Shown here: positions 23,340 to 33,299 of the stretch, in pieces
Position numbering within the stretch: the stretch's first letter is position 1
How the letters are laid out: each line of letters begins with the position of its first letter
NCBI GenBank assembly: GCA_963932465.1
Contig: OZ010792.1
Location: forward strand, 279,417,836-279,481,835
DNA length: 64,000 nucleotides
Source: Maratus speciosus
Taxonomy: Eukaryota; Arthropoda; Arachnida; Araneae; Salticidae
Reading direction: 5' to 3'
Position numbers and translations under genes: made by a program
Notes under the pieces: model-generated
What the model saw: only the letters and a program-made list of their open reading frames with translations
What the model was told of the DNA's origin: nothing
Databases searched by the model: none

Positions 23340-24450
23340 TATCAGAGTTCTGCACAAGGTCGGGTTACTCGCTTTTAGCCGCACCCGATCCGAGGGTCGG
23401 TCGGATTGACGTTATATTTTTTTCGTTGCGGTTCGTGTTGGGTTGACTTCTACTTTTTTGCTGCGGTTCGGGTTCGGGTCCGGGTTGTCTTTCACTGTTT
23501 CGGGTTCAGTTTTGACTGTTGCCGATGACGGATCAAAGGGAGGGGCGAAGGGGCGATCGCTCCCCCTTGAGCTAATAAAGAGTTTGCAAAACGACATATT
23601 ATGCATCCTCACGGGAAATGACTTGAGGCGAAGCTCGAGCCCGGCGCGACCCGGGTCGGGTCGCGCCAGTTTAAATCCACGAGACTCGGCCTGTGTCAGG
23701 TCTTCTTTCTTTTAGAGCCGGGCCGTGCCCTGATTTTAAGCTTTTTTGCAGATTCGGGTCGAGCCAGGCTTCATTTTCTTCTCCAGGTTGAGCCTGGCCT
23801 GGACTTCGTTTTTCCTAGAGGTCTGCACTGGCCAAAATTTCCTGGTCGGGGCTCGTCCCGGAATAAAAGCTAAACGTTTGGCCCGTGTAAGCCCGTATGA
23901 TAAGCATTATTGGCCTGACCGCGACCAGTGGACCCCTCTAAATTCTTCCCCCCAAGTTGGTCTGGCATCTTACTTATTTGTTGTTCGTAAAAATGATGTT
24001 GTACATTCGTTTAGCGAAATCTTTAGAAATTTAATTTGATTTGATAAGTTACAGATGCATTTTTTTAAATCTACTTTTTTTCTTTGTAGAGCTTTAAAAT
24101 TATCATTCTCTTTTATCATCCGTTTCTTTCAATCTAACCTAATTTTCTTTCTAGATTGTCATTTTAATGTAATTGTCTAAGTCATATTTTTACTTAGTGT
24201 TTACGTACATAATTGCCTAAATGGTCATTAATATTGATGTTTTTCTGTATTCATGAATTTCGAATATAATCTGAAAATAAAATATGAGCATAAATAAGTG
24301 TACTTTATGAATAATTTTAATTGCAAAATGCAGGCAGTGCTGGAGTCGATTTTTTAGTTTTTATACCGGGCCGGGCCAATAATTTTTTTTTGTGTGTGGA
24401 TTGGACCTGAGCTTGGTCCTGGAAACTTCAGCCCGGATAAACATCTAATT
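23340..24450. repeat. GC-rich CGGGT/CCGGG repeat block
   Basis: Degenerate strings such as 'cgggttcgggtcc', 'gagccgggcc' and 'gtcgagccagg' alternate with AT-rich gaps in 23,340-23,940 and 24,360-24,440. A perfect GC hairpin lies at 23643-23667 (GGCGCGACCC / GGGTCGCGCC, 5-nt loop). 'ttgacttctactttttt' at about 23442-23460 is the reverse complement of a unit of the array at 26430-26880, so the two blocks are one family in opposite orientation. The ORFs spanning it are compositional. Confidence 0.65.
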
Positions 24451-24515
24451 TATATATCGAAGCCATTTTTTTTTTAATTCTTCTTTCAGACATCATCCCA
24501 TAGCTACTGAATATA

Positions 24516-24616
24516 CCGGTTGTCTTAAAATGGACGGACTGAATTTAAAATTCAATAAATTGCAAATGGTGACAGATATTTAAAAAATACTTGCAGGAGA
24601 ATTATGCACGATGTTA
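24516..24616. mobile_element. CCGGGTGTCC-family MITE, outer left arm only
   Basis: This part starts CCGGTTGTCTTAAAATGGAC after TA (24514-24515). It follows the family arm ('aatggtgacagatatttaaa', 'cttgcagga') as far as 'atgttagg' and then stops. The remainder of an element in the same orientation, starting at the point where this one stops, lies at about 25930-26232. Confidence 0.75.
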
Positions 24617-24657
24617 GGAACAGGGATGATTCTGTTCCGGATTTTCCGAAAATTTAA

Positions 24658-24891
24658 CCCTCTCACTGCGCATCCCGCGATTTCCACGGCCAACGTAACA
24701 GTAGCATAATTTGCCTAATCCGCAATTTCTGCAGCAATTTTTTTTTTTTTTTTATGATCTAATTCTATTAAAAAAAACTCCTTCACAAAGATGTTGGATA
24801 TATTTTAACTCTAAAATATATGCAGATTTGAAATGTGTAATAAAATAAATGCGCAACGTTTAAACATATTTTGATTAACGCAGCGAGAGGG
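24658..24891. mobile_element. piggyBac-like MITE with TTAA duplication
   Basis: TTAA occurs on both sides (24654-24657 and 24892-24895). The inverted ends are CCCTCTCACTGCG and CGCAGCGAGAGGG (one mismatch). TTAA target sites with CCC-starting ends are diagnostic of piggyBac elements. The length is 234 bp and there is no ORF. It sits inside the 1.3-kb segment that separates the two MITE halves. Confidence 0.78.
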
Positions 24892-24895
24892 TTAA

Positions 24896-25650
24896 TGATC
24901 ACGGAAAAAACGCGAATTTGGTCAAAGGGCCGCAGAAAAAACGCAAAATTCTTCAAATGATCGCGGAAAACACGAATTTCGTCAAAGGATCGCGGAGAAA
25001 ACGCGATTTTTGTCAAGTAGCCGCGAAAAAACGCAAATTTCGTCCAAAGATCACGAAAAGAATGCACATTTTATCAAAGATTCACGAATTTCGTTAAAGG
25101 ATCGTGGAGAAAACTCGAATTCCTTCAAAGAATCGCGGGAAAAAATCGAATTTAGTCAAAGATTCGCTTTAAAAACGCGAATTTCGTCAAAGGATCGCTG
25201 AAAAAAAGCAAATTTTGTCGAAGGATCGAAGGAAAAAAACGCGAATTTCATCAAAGGGCTGCAACATTACACTAATTTCGTCAAAGGGTGCGGAAGAAAC
25301 GGAAATTTCGTCAACGGGTCGAAGAAGTGAGAATTTCATCAAAGAGTCGTGGAAAAATATGCTTTAAAAATACTAATTTCGTCAAAGGATCGTGGAAAAA
25401 ACGCGAATTCCTTCAAAGGATTTCGAAAAAAATCGAATTTAGGCAAAGATTCGCTTTAAAAACGCGAATTTTGTCAACGGATCACTGAAAAAACGCGAAT
25501 TTTGTCGAGGGGGTCGAAGGAAATAAACGCGAATTTTATCAAAGGGTTGCAAAATTACACTAATTTTGCCAAAGGGTTGCGGAAGGAACGCAAATTTCGT
25601 CAAAGGGTCGAAGAAGTGCGAATTTCATCAAAGACTCGTGAAAAAAATAC
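24896..25650. repeat. ~32-bp tandem array with ~288-bp higher-order period
   Basis: About 24 copies of a unit like 'gcgaatttcgtcaaaggatc' plus an A-rich spacer (aaaaaac) are present. Variant units recur in the same order: 'cgaattta(g)gcaaagattcgc' at about 25146 and 25433, and 'ttacactaatttc/tg' at about 25268 and 25556. This gives a higher-order period near 288 bp. The array ends about 110 bp before the terminal SLC5 exon. Long frames rich in K, F, R and S on the plus strand are a by-product of the unit length and are not genes. Confidence 0.9.
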
Positions 25651-25756
25651 AGTGGTCTCTTTAGAAAATAACACACATACATATATCTATGTTTATTATT
25701 GTAGGTATAATTTTTAACCTGAAATAATATACTGAATTAACTTTTGAAAAAAACAG

Positions 25757-25876
25757 GTTAACGCCCAGTTTGCAGGAATCTACTCTCAGCCTGAAATCGA
25801 TCCGAATCGAAAACAGCTAACCCGACATGCAACAAAAATAATTAGTGCCACGAGGGAATACCCCCATCTGCTGTAA
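25757..25876 (+). CDS. SLC5-family sodium/solute symporter, terminal coding exon with stop (exon d)
   Basis: The acceptor is 'aaacag', although the tract before it is A-rich rather than pyrimidine-rich. Reading in phase 0, as required by exon c, gives 39 residues and TAA at 25874-25876. The product is hydrophilic: VNAQFAGIYSQPEIDPNRKQ and then a basic stretch ending EYPHLL. This is a plausible cytosolic C-terminus. It does not end in the T-x-L PDZ-type motif I associate with mammalian SLC5A8. A poly(A) site could not be fixed; AATAAA occurs near 26241. The exon lies between two halves of a split MITE. Confidence 0.7.
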   Translation, partial: VNAQFAGIYSQPEIDPNRKQLTRHATKIISATREYPHLL

Positions 25877-25929
25877 CCTTTCAGAAAATTTGCTTTGAAT
25901 TTCAGAATTTTTTTCCACCCGAATTACCC

Positions 25930-26232
25930 CTGATCAAGAGTTTTTTTTACTGCGATTCTTGATTTTAATTTAAAATAGCAACGATAGATGGCGCTGGAAG
26001 CAATAGGTGCTAAATCGGCTCCTGGAGGAGGTAGGCCAGAAATCGGGCCCCGATTTAACGACCATTGTTTGCAGCAACATCTATCGTTGCTATTGTAAAG
26101 TAAAATCAAGAATCCCAGTAAAAAGTCTAGTGATATCTTTACATAACCCTCCTGCAAGACTTTTTAAAATTGCTTTTACAATTTGCAAGTTGCTGAATTT
26201 TAAAAACAGTCAGTCCATTTTAGGACACCCGG
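25930..26232. mobile_element. CCGGGTGTCC-family MITE, centre and right arm
   Basis: It starts at the family position just inside the outer left arm ('tttactgcgattcttgattt'), runs through the central palindrome ('gatagatggcgct...agcaacatctatcgttgct') and ends 'aggacacccgg' at 26232 with TA after it. It lacks exactly the portion found at 24516-24616. ORFs crossing it are spurious. Confidence 0.78.
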
Positions 26233-26429
26233 TATTTTTTTTAATAAATTTCAAAGCATTCTATACTGAATTACAACTGATCTTAGATATGAAGAGACAA
26301 GCAGTCTTATACCAAATTAGTATTTTTTACATAATCCTGGAGATGGATTTAGTATTCCTAAATAATTATTTGGGCGTGCCCGTTATGAAGCTTTTACTGT
26401 ATATAGTTTTTATCTTAAAAAATATTTAG

Positions 26430-26880
26430 ACTTTCTTTTCAAAAATCGAGTCAACCCGAACCCTTCTCGCAAGAGTGAAAAACCAATCCGAAACTGACCC
26501 AAACCCGAAATAATGTATGTCAATCTGCCCCAAACACAATGCGCTAGGCGTAGCTAAAAAGTAGAAGTCAACCCGACCCACAGTAGAAAAGTAGAAGTCA
26601 ACCGGGCCCAAACCCAACCAACAATAGAAAAGTAGAAGTCAAACGGGTCCAAACCCAACCCGCAGCAAAAAAGCAGAAGTTAAATAGGCCTACAGCAAAA
26701 AGTAGAAGTTAACCCGACCCACAGCAAAAAGTAGAAGTCAACCGGACCAGCAGCAAAAATAGAAGCCAACCGGACCCAAACCCGACCCGCAGCAAAAAGT
26801 AGAAGTCAACCGGACCCAAACCCGACCCGCAGCAAAAAGTAGAAGTAACACGACCCGCAGTGAAAAAATTAGCCCCGAAC
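26430..26880. repeat. GC-rich tandem array of ~28/40-bp units
   Basis: Nine or so units begin 'aaaaagtagaagtcaaccgg' or close variants (about 26561, 26588, 26630, 26672, 26699, 26727, 26755, 26793, 26833). They alternate between a short form of about 28 bp and a long form of about 40 bp that adds 'acccaaacccgacccgcagc'. The array is in opposite orientation to the block at 23,340-23,560. A run of C follows at about 26,920. Confidence 0.88.
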
Positions 26881-27030
26881 CGCGCATCAGATGGGAGTTA
26901 CTAAATTTCTAAAATCGCCCCCCCCCCCCTTGAGGACTCTCCAGATCCGCCCTTGACTGTTGCTGGTCGGGTTTTGGTTAATCCGCTCTTTCAAAAGAAT
27001 GTCCAATATATTTTTTCAAGTTAAAATATA

Positions 27031-27545
27031 CCGGGTGTCCTAAAATGGGCCGACTGATCTTAAAATTCAGTAACTTTCAAATGGTGACAGCTATTAAAAA
27101 TATTCTTGCAGGAAGGTTACGTAAGATGTCAGGTTTTTTTTTTTTTTTTTTTTTTTTACTGCGATTTTTGATTTTAGTTTAAAATAGGAGAGATAGATGG
27201 TGCTGCAAGCAATAGGAGCTAAATCGGAGCCCGATGTTTGGCCTTTCTTCTCTCAGTACTGATGCGAAAGAAGGAGGTTAAATATATGGAGTCGCTCCTA
27301 AATTCAAAATTGCATTGGTGACTAAGTACCACTTCACATATTTAACTTCCTTCTTTCACATCAGTACTTAGAGAGAGGCCAAAAACCGGGCTCCGATTTA
27401 GCTCTCATTGCTTGCAGCGCCATCTATCGCTGCTATTTTAAACTAACATCTTACATAAGCTTCCTGCAAGAATTTTTTTATATTGCTGTCACCATTTGCG
27501 AGTTATAAAATTTTAAAATCAGTCAATCCATTTTAGGATACCCTG
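27031..27545. mobile_element. CCGGGTGTCC-family MITE, complete older copy
   Basis: TA and CCGGGTGTCCTAAAATGGGC open the element. The right end reads 'ttttaggataccctg' and is decayed. The arms are interrupted by a T-run of about 22 (from 27136). The centre has an inverted pair around 'aggaggttaaatatatggag' and 'cacatatttaacttccttc'. It is longer than the 8492 copy because of this extra central part. No transposase is encoded. Confidence 0.8.
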
Positions 27546-28133
27546 CATATATAATAAGACCTCCATAACGGACACTCTCGAAAAGACAACACTTCCATTT
27601 AGCGAACACTTTTTCAATTCGTAATACACTTACATATTTAATAGTGGCCATATTCCAATCTGCACGCACGTAACACGTGTATTTAAACACAAACTATTAC
27701 AATTTTTTTTAATAGCATAAACGAAATATTGGTAATAGCTTTCCTATTTCGAGAGAAGGGGAAAGGCTTCTCAAATACACCGCAAAGAAAGAATAATCAT
27801 GATCAAATTTCTTACATAAATTTTATTTCTCATGCAGTTTAACTGATTATATATACTCATTCATATTCAAATATGGTAACTTTCCATTTTTTCTTTCAAA
27901 ACAAAGCACACGTGTTATCATTTTTTTTTAATTATTGTACTGTTTTTTAGGGAGTGGCAACACGAAAGAAACGATTGAATTTGAAAATAAACAAGTAATA
28001 TAAAAATTTTGTTTTTAAAGTCAATTCCTACTTGGGCTATCAAAGAAAAATTTAATATAATCAAGCTAATATTAGTTTCTGTTGCATTAAAATATCTCAA
28101 TTTGTTGATTTTCTATAAGCAAGTAGGTTTACA

Positions 28134-28272
28134 ATGGAACTCTATGGGAATTTGGCGAAATATTACAGACATCGCCAAGTTGGCGTCACTTTTGGAGACT
28201 CATTTTGGCCGCCAAATTTGGCGATATATCGCCAAGTTGGCGACAAACTTGGCGGTATTTGGCGACAGAACA
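28134..28272. repeat. Cluster of TTGGCG/CGCCAA motifs
   Basis: About ten TTGGC or GCCAA words fall within 140 bp. They include CGCCAAGTTGGCG at about 28171 and again at about 28211, and GGCCGCCAAATTTGGCG. The motifs form several small palindromes. NFI-type factors bind TTGGC(N5)GCCAA, but function is not shown. An ORF across it is probably fortuitous. Confidence 0.7.
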
Positions 28273-28367
28273 GGGTCCCCTATGGTAACCCCTTATTGAA
28301 AATACTTTCATTGAACTTCAATAACCAATGGCCGCCATTTTGTTTCCCATGCAAAACTAAAATTAAT

Positions 28368-28400
28368 TAATTAAAATTTAATTAATTAATTAATTAATAT
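28368..28400. repeat. (TTAA)n microsatellite
   Basis: A short AATT/TTAA tetranucleotide run lies inside the Tigger-like element. Confidence 0.85.
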
Positions 28401-28839
28401 TTGAAAAAACTGTATTAACATCAATTGTCATCCCGTACAAGTTTTAAAAAAATTATTTCAACTTGATAGGATGAATAATGAGTATTTTATTAACGATTGA
28501 AAATTTGAACAAGATAAATATATAAATAAATATAGGGAGTGTGTGAGCTAATAGTAGGAATTGAAAAAGGAGAGATTTCTATTTCTATAATGTTAAATTA
28601 TGGAAAGACAAATTCGATTTTCTCAGCGATCGTCAAACATACAAAGATGAAAAAAAAATCTAAATTAAGTTTTACCAAGAGGACAAAAGTAAAATAAAAA
28701 CGAAGTTAATCCACCCATTAGATCGTTAGCTACACTTTGTTGAACTTTGCGCCTTCATTTTTTCATTTAAAGTTAAATAAAAAACTACAGTAATTTTTTT
28801 AATGCTATCATTTCATTCGTCTCGTCGAGTTCTATCTTT

Positions 28840-28872
<33 letters not shown>

Positions 28873-29319
28873 ACTGTTGTATGTCAACTGGCTCGTCAGA
28901 ATTTTTAGAAAAACGTTTGCATTTTCTATTTCTTAAATATATTATAGCAAAACGCTGCCGCGTTTGCTATGATACGCACTTATTTCCATCTGAAACATGT
29001 AGTTCGGATCAAACTTTTTACAATCCGACTTGCAAAAACTTATAAATCTTACCCGAAAAAACCCTTCTAGAGTAAACCCGACTCGCAGAAACAAAATTAG
29101 AGTCACCCCGATCCGAAAAAAAGAAAATTAAAGATAGCCTGAACCGATGCAAGACTTTTACTCAACGATCTCGAGGTGTCCGCTATTGAGAGGTCTTACT
29201 ATATCTGAATATTAAACAACATAGATAAGTGTATTTTTCTATATAAGATAAAATTGGTATTAGAAATATAATTGTAGAGAAAAATTCCATAAATGCATTA
29301 AAACACGATTTACTTTCCT

Positions 29320-29490
29320 TTATTTTCGGGTTCGAGTCGAATTATGGGTCGATGAAAAATTTTTGGCGGGTTCGGGTCGTGTTGAGAGTCGGTGAATTTT
29401 TTTTAGCGGCTTTGAGTAGGATTGCGCGTTGACTTCAAATGGAATTTTCGGGTTTGGGCCGGGTACAACCTGACCTGCGCAGGACTCTAT
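29320..29490. repeat. GC-rich CGGGTT repeat fragment
   Basis: 'ttcgggttcgagtcg', 'ggcgggttcgggtcg' and 'tttcgggtttgggccggg' repeat with AT-rich spacers. This is the same family and orientation as 23,340-23,560. An antisense ORF here is an artefact of the repeat. The stretch 29,500-30,085 holds only a TTTG microsatellite (about 29,770-29,795), a local duplication of 'gcaatacccatgcatgacct' and a short GA run near 30,000. Confidence 0.6.
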
Positions 29491-30089
29491 AGCATATTCC
29501 ATGGGAACTCAGAGAAATTTTTGGGGCAGATTTGCTCCAGGTTCTCAACGCCCCTGCTCAGAAAATGTATATTTCGATTCTTAACTTTCAGTTTTAAAAA
29601 AAAGTATACGGAACAAAACACACCAGCAAGCGCTACACTTAACATTCTTCCATTCCAGAATCATTTCATACCAACGAATCAAATAACTTGCGAAAAAAGA
29701 GTTCCGGATTTTCAGTCCAGTACTATAGTTTAAATACAAAATTTAATGCAATACCCATGCATGACCTTTTTATTTGTTTGTTTGTTTGTTTGTTTTTTTT
29801 TGCATTTTTTTTTATTTGTTGCAATACCCATGCATGACCTTTTTATGTGTTTTTTTGGTAATTGTTTTTATTTGTTACAGGAACAGGAACAAACTAGCCC
29901 TTCAGTGCTATCCTTAACGAAGATTGAAGGACACATATGAACAAAACACTGGTAAAATAAAAAATAATAATAAAGTGTTTTATTTTTGTTTTGTTTTTCA
30001 GAGAGAGAGAGAGAGAAAATAACGGAAAGAATTATAAATTTAAATCCCTCATAATTCTGTAAGATAAATTTGTTTTACAAATTTATATA

Positions 30090-30760
30090 CAGGGGGTCCC
30101 GAATTCATGGTACAAACTTTAAGGGTTGATAACTGTAACAATCATTTATTGTATAGGAATGTATAGGCGCAAGTGACGCGGTGAGGCGCAAACACAATAA
30201 GACAAGAACTTAAAGACAAAGTGGTTATCTACAGCGTCTTTGACAAGCGCAATGTTTATAACAACTGTCAAAATTGCGCCACCAACAGGAGCGATTGCCG
30301 TACACTTCCAAAGATGCCAGGTATTTCACGCATACGTGCAGCAGCTATGGATATTCGAGCACAGAGATCCTCTTGGAGTCGCATAAACGTACAACCCCAA
30401 TCCATGGCGTTCCAAAAGTGGTATTCAGGTAATTGCACACAACATTGCTGAAATGGGCTGGCACCCCTGTTGAGGATCTCGTTGCTTGAATGTCCGTTGC
30501 TGCTGCACGTGTACATGAAATACCTAGCATCTTTGAATCTGTAACCAATCGCTTCATTGACCCTGCCATGCATGTATACCGTTGGTTGACACAATTTTGG
30601 ACACTTATTGTACACGTAGCACTTGTCAATGACGCTCTCAATAAACATTCTTTTCATGTCTCTTTCCTGTGTTTGTGCCTCCATTCCTTTTCAATAAATG
30701 ATTGTTACCGTGTCCTGTACCAACCCTTAAACTTTGTACCATGAATTCGGGATCACCCTG
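30090..30760 (-). mobile_element. Mariner/IS630-like transposon relic, internally deleted
   Basis: The inverted ends CAGGGGGTCCCGAATTCATG and CATGAATTCGGGATCACCCTG are extended by 'gtacaaa' and an AAGGGTTG block on both sides. TA precedes the left end, and the right side has CA (mutated). On the minus strand, separate frames resemble the end of a transposase: H-F-x-x-x-V-x-N-Y-L-N-T-T-F then W-I-G, and further on a run like A-A-x-x-I/R-E-I-P-G-I-F-x-x-V-R-Q-S. The P-x-S-P-D-L-N-P-x-D block expected after W-I-G is missing, so the third catalytic residue region is deleted and the element cannot be autonomous. Confidence 0.7.
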
Positions 30761-30769
30761 CATAGATTA

Positions 30770-32880
30770 AGTGAGACTCAGAATCATTCTTACACATGGG
30801 TCATTCTACAAAAGAAGTTACTTTTTCGGTAGCTAATGGTAGTAAATGTGTTACAGAATATATGTTTTTTGAAGTGAAAACTTCTTTAGGCGTGTTGAGC
30901 TTTTTTTTGAGATGGGGAAAAACCACTGATTTCGAGACACTGTAATGTAACCGACATGCTAGCATTTTGACACAGACAGTAGCGCGTCAAGCGGTGAATG
31001 ACAGGAACTTTTCCCTCTTCAGCTCAATCCGCAAAAGAAGAAGGAAGCTAAAACTCACTTTTTCTCCCGGCGTATTGCTAAAACAAATTATTATTTTGTG
31101 TTTCGTCAGTTAAAATGAATTATACCATATTCGTGACCTACCTATTTCGTGTAACTAAAAACCGATAACGCTGTATTTTATCGTGTTGATGGTCTGGTCA
31201 ATGACCAACAGTATTGGCGGGAATTTCGATTACGGAAGATAAAATACGGGGCACAGATGTCAGATACGCACTTGGGCACCTAATTGACAGCAAAATGGCG
31301 TTACTTTATTTTACAAGGTAACCCGGCTACTGTTGCTTATTTATTAATAAATTGTTCATTTACTTTTATTTTATTTTTTTTAATTGTACAATTGTTTTGT
31401 TCTATAGTTATTAATGAAATTACCGTTTATTTATTGTTGTTTACTTTTTAAAACAATAGAAAATAATTTAAAAATATATATTGTAACTGGTATTGGAAAA
31501 CGGGCTTTCACCAAATTGACGTTAAAAAATCGCGCCAAACCTGGTTTGTATATCACATCTCTGCCAAATTCTCGGTTTTTTGATTTTTCGACTTTTTATC
31601 CAAATTTTCCGGATTTTTTAAATTTTCCCTTTCATTGTATCCCAAACACTACCTTCATACCAAATTTCAAGATTCTAGGGATACAGGACGTACCTCTGAG
31701 TTTTGATGATTGGTGAATCAGTGTCGAAAAGGCGAAAGTTTAAGTTCATATATCTTCTGAAATAAAAAAGATAGAAACCTGAAATTTCAGCATTTAGTTC
31801 CATTTCCACATTACTTTAGATTTACGAAGTTTCAAGTTTCTGGGAATCACCAACACAAACATATTGGGGGGTCAAAAGTACCCTGAGTTGCTTCCAGAAA
31901 AAGATGCTTACGGCTCTGCTTTCAAGACTTGGCAGGGGCACTGCCGTGTCCCCAGATGCTTTCATTAGTGCTGCTACACAATTCAACGCATAAAACATTT
32001 CCTGACGATTAAAAAAAACACACACGTAATTGTTGAAGTTTTCACTTCTATTGGCACTCCCGGAGTGCCACTGTTTTTTTTTTTTTTTTTGTTTTTTTTT
32101 AATGTGTTAGAAATTTTACGAAATCAAACACATACCGAACACACACACATATATATATAAAACCAAAATCTCGACCGAGTTTATTGGCTAGCTTCGTAGG
32201 TCATCGTGTTTCAAAATGGTGGCCACTTAAAGATATCAAATTAAAAATAATGTACAAGAGAATTAGAAATCCAAAAAGTGTTTTCCATTAAATATTCGGC
32301 CTTTTATACAAGAATTCCGGAAATTTTTTTGTTTTGCGTTTATCTTGAAAAATGGCTGAGATCTAGCAGTTTGAAATTCTTGGGTGGTTGACATTCTGAA
32401 ACAAGACAACAGATTAAAAATAAGGGATTTCTCCATAAACGAGTTTAATTTATGAGTATTCATGAAGGTGGTTTCTCGTAAATTTTCTTTTACTGTTGTA
32501 ATAAATATTCCGATTTTCTTACGCTTAAAACTAGCATTGCAAAGGGTTAAAAAAAAAAACAAGTATCCAAAATTCCAGGTTAATTCCCCAAATTTCCACA
32601 ATTTATTTCCACCCTCAAAATCTTGCGGGGGTTTTGCAACTCTACTTTAAACTATATAGTCATATCCACAAGCGGGAAATTCTCATCAATATCGCGAAAT
32701 TTGATGACAAAAATAAGTCGCCATAAATGAAACCAACTTGGCGATAGCTGACATTTTAATTCCCATCCAAATTCAATATTGACGAAATCTGGGAATCTTC
32801 TATAATCAGGTTCCACGCATTTTAACTTCATGTATTTAAGTAAAGTTAGCTGAATTTTTAAAAACAAGGAATAGGGAAGC
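30770..32880. other. Intergenic stretch without a supported gene
   Basis: There are AT-rich sequences with T-runs (32,071-32,100) and a short CA/TA microsatellite (32,136-32,160). Phrases such as 'caaatttcaagattctaggg' (31,660) and 'gaagtttcaagtttctggga' (31,826) recur about 165 bp apart and suggest a degenerate composite repeat. 'cactcccggagtgcca' at 32,056 is a short palindrome. No splice-bounded conserved exon was seen. Confidence 0.4.
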
Positions 32881-33260
32881 TACCCTTTTCTCTCGGTACA
32901 GCCTTGGAGGGCTTTTTTACGCGACTGCCAAGAAGGGTTATGTGTTTCATGCGTATCTGGGTATGTGGATTTCTGTATACCCTCGAAACACCCCAACGGC
33001 TGGATGGATTTTAATGAATGTTGTATCTATCGATTCGTCTTAACCGTCCGATGGTTATAGGCTATGTTTTGTTTTTATAAATTCAAAATGGCGGTAGAGA
33101 CGAAAAAAAATTTTACGCACCCTATTGAGTAGCATATCATTGGATAGGTCTTTCAAAATGAAGGCGATGTTTCATTGACTATTTTGTAGTCAGAAGCTCC
33201 GTTTAAATATTATACAACCTGGAATTTGTGTAGGTAGGATCTCTAGCTTTACTGCAAGAT
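32880..33260. repeat. Likely dispersed repeat fragment
   Basis: The text 'cgcgactgccaagaaggg', 'ggctggatggattttaatga' and 'aattcaaaatggcggtagag' has the style of the non-coding composite repeats elsewhere in this window (GC-richer head, then 'ggatggattt' and loosely repeated phrases). No second copy was found here, so the call rests on composition alone. Confidence 0.3.
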
Positions 33261-33299
33261 TCTAACCTTCATAGACATCTATAGGCCTCATCAAAACAG

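Larger units (their letters stand above)
27555..29200. mobile_element. Pogo/Tigger-like TIR element, internally rearranged
   Basis: The left end 'aagacctccataacggacac' and right end 'gtgtccgctattgagaggtc' are inverted counterparts of each other, and TA-rich sequence flanks both. Ends built on GACCTC...CGGACAC are typical of Tigger/pogo elements. The interior holds no transposase. It contains the TTGGC cluster (28,134-28,270), a 31-bp poly(A) at 28841-28871 and a GC-rich CCCGAA block at 28,990-29,150 related to the 23.4-kb and 26.5-kb repeats. Confidence 0.55.

Noticed and set aside
23443..24039. Two 90-codon ORFs in GC-rich DNA
   Set aside because: Open frames follow from the scarcity of A/T stop codons in the CGGGT repeats. 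No domain is recognisable.
25010..25717. Three plus-strand frames of 60-70 codons rich in K, R, F and S
   Set aside because: They are produced by the 32-bp tandem array whose units lack stops in some frames. There is no start context, splice support or family similarity.
24896..26880. CRISPR-like regular repeats (32-bp and 28/40-bp arrays)
   Set aside because: Units are directly contiguous or vary continuously, with no unique spacers. The context is a eukaryotic intron and repeat DNA.
30268..30684. Minus-strand 138-codon ORF taken as a complete gene
   Set aside because: Only its C-terminal part resembles a mariner-type transposase. It lies between inverted ends and lacks catalytic blocks, so it is annotated as part of a relic.
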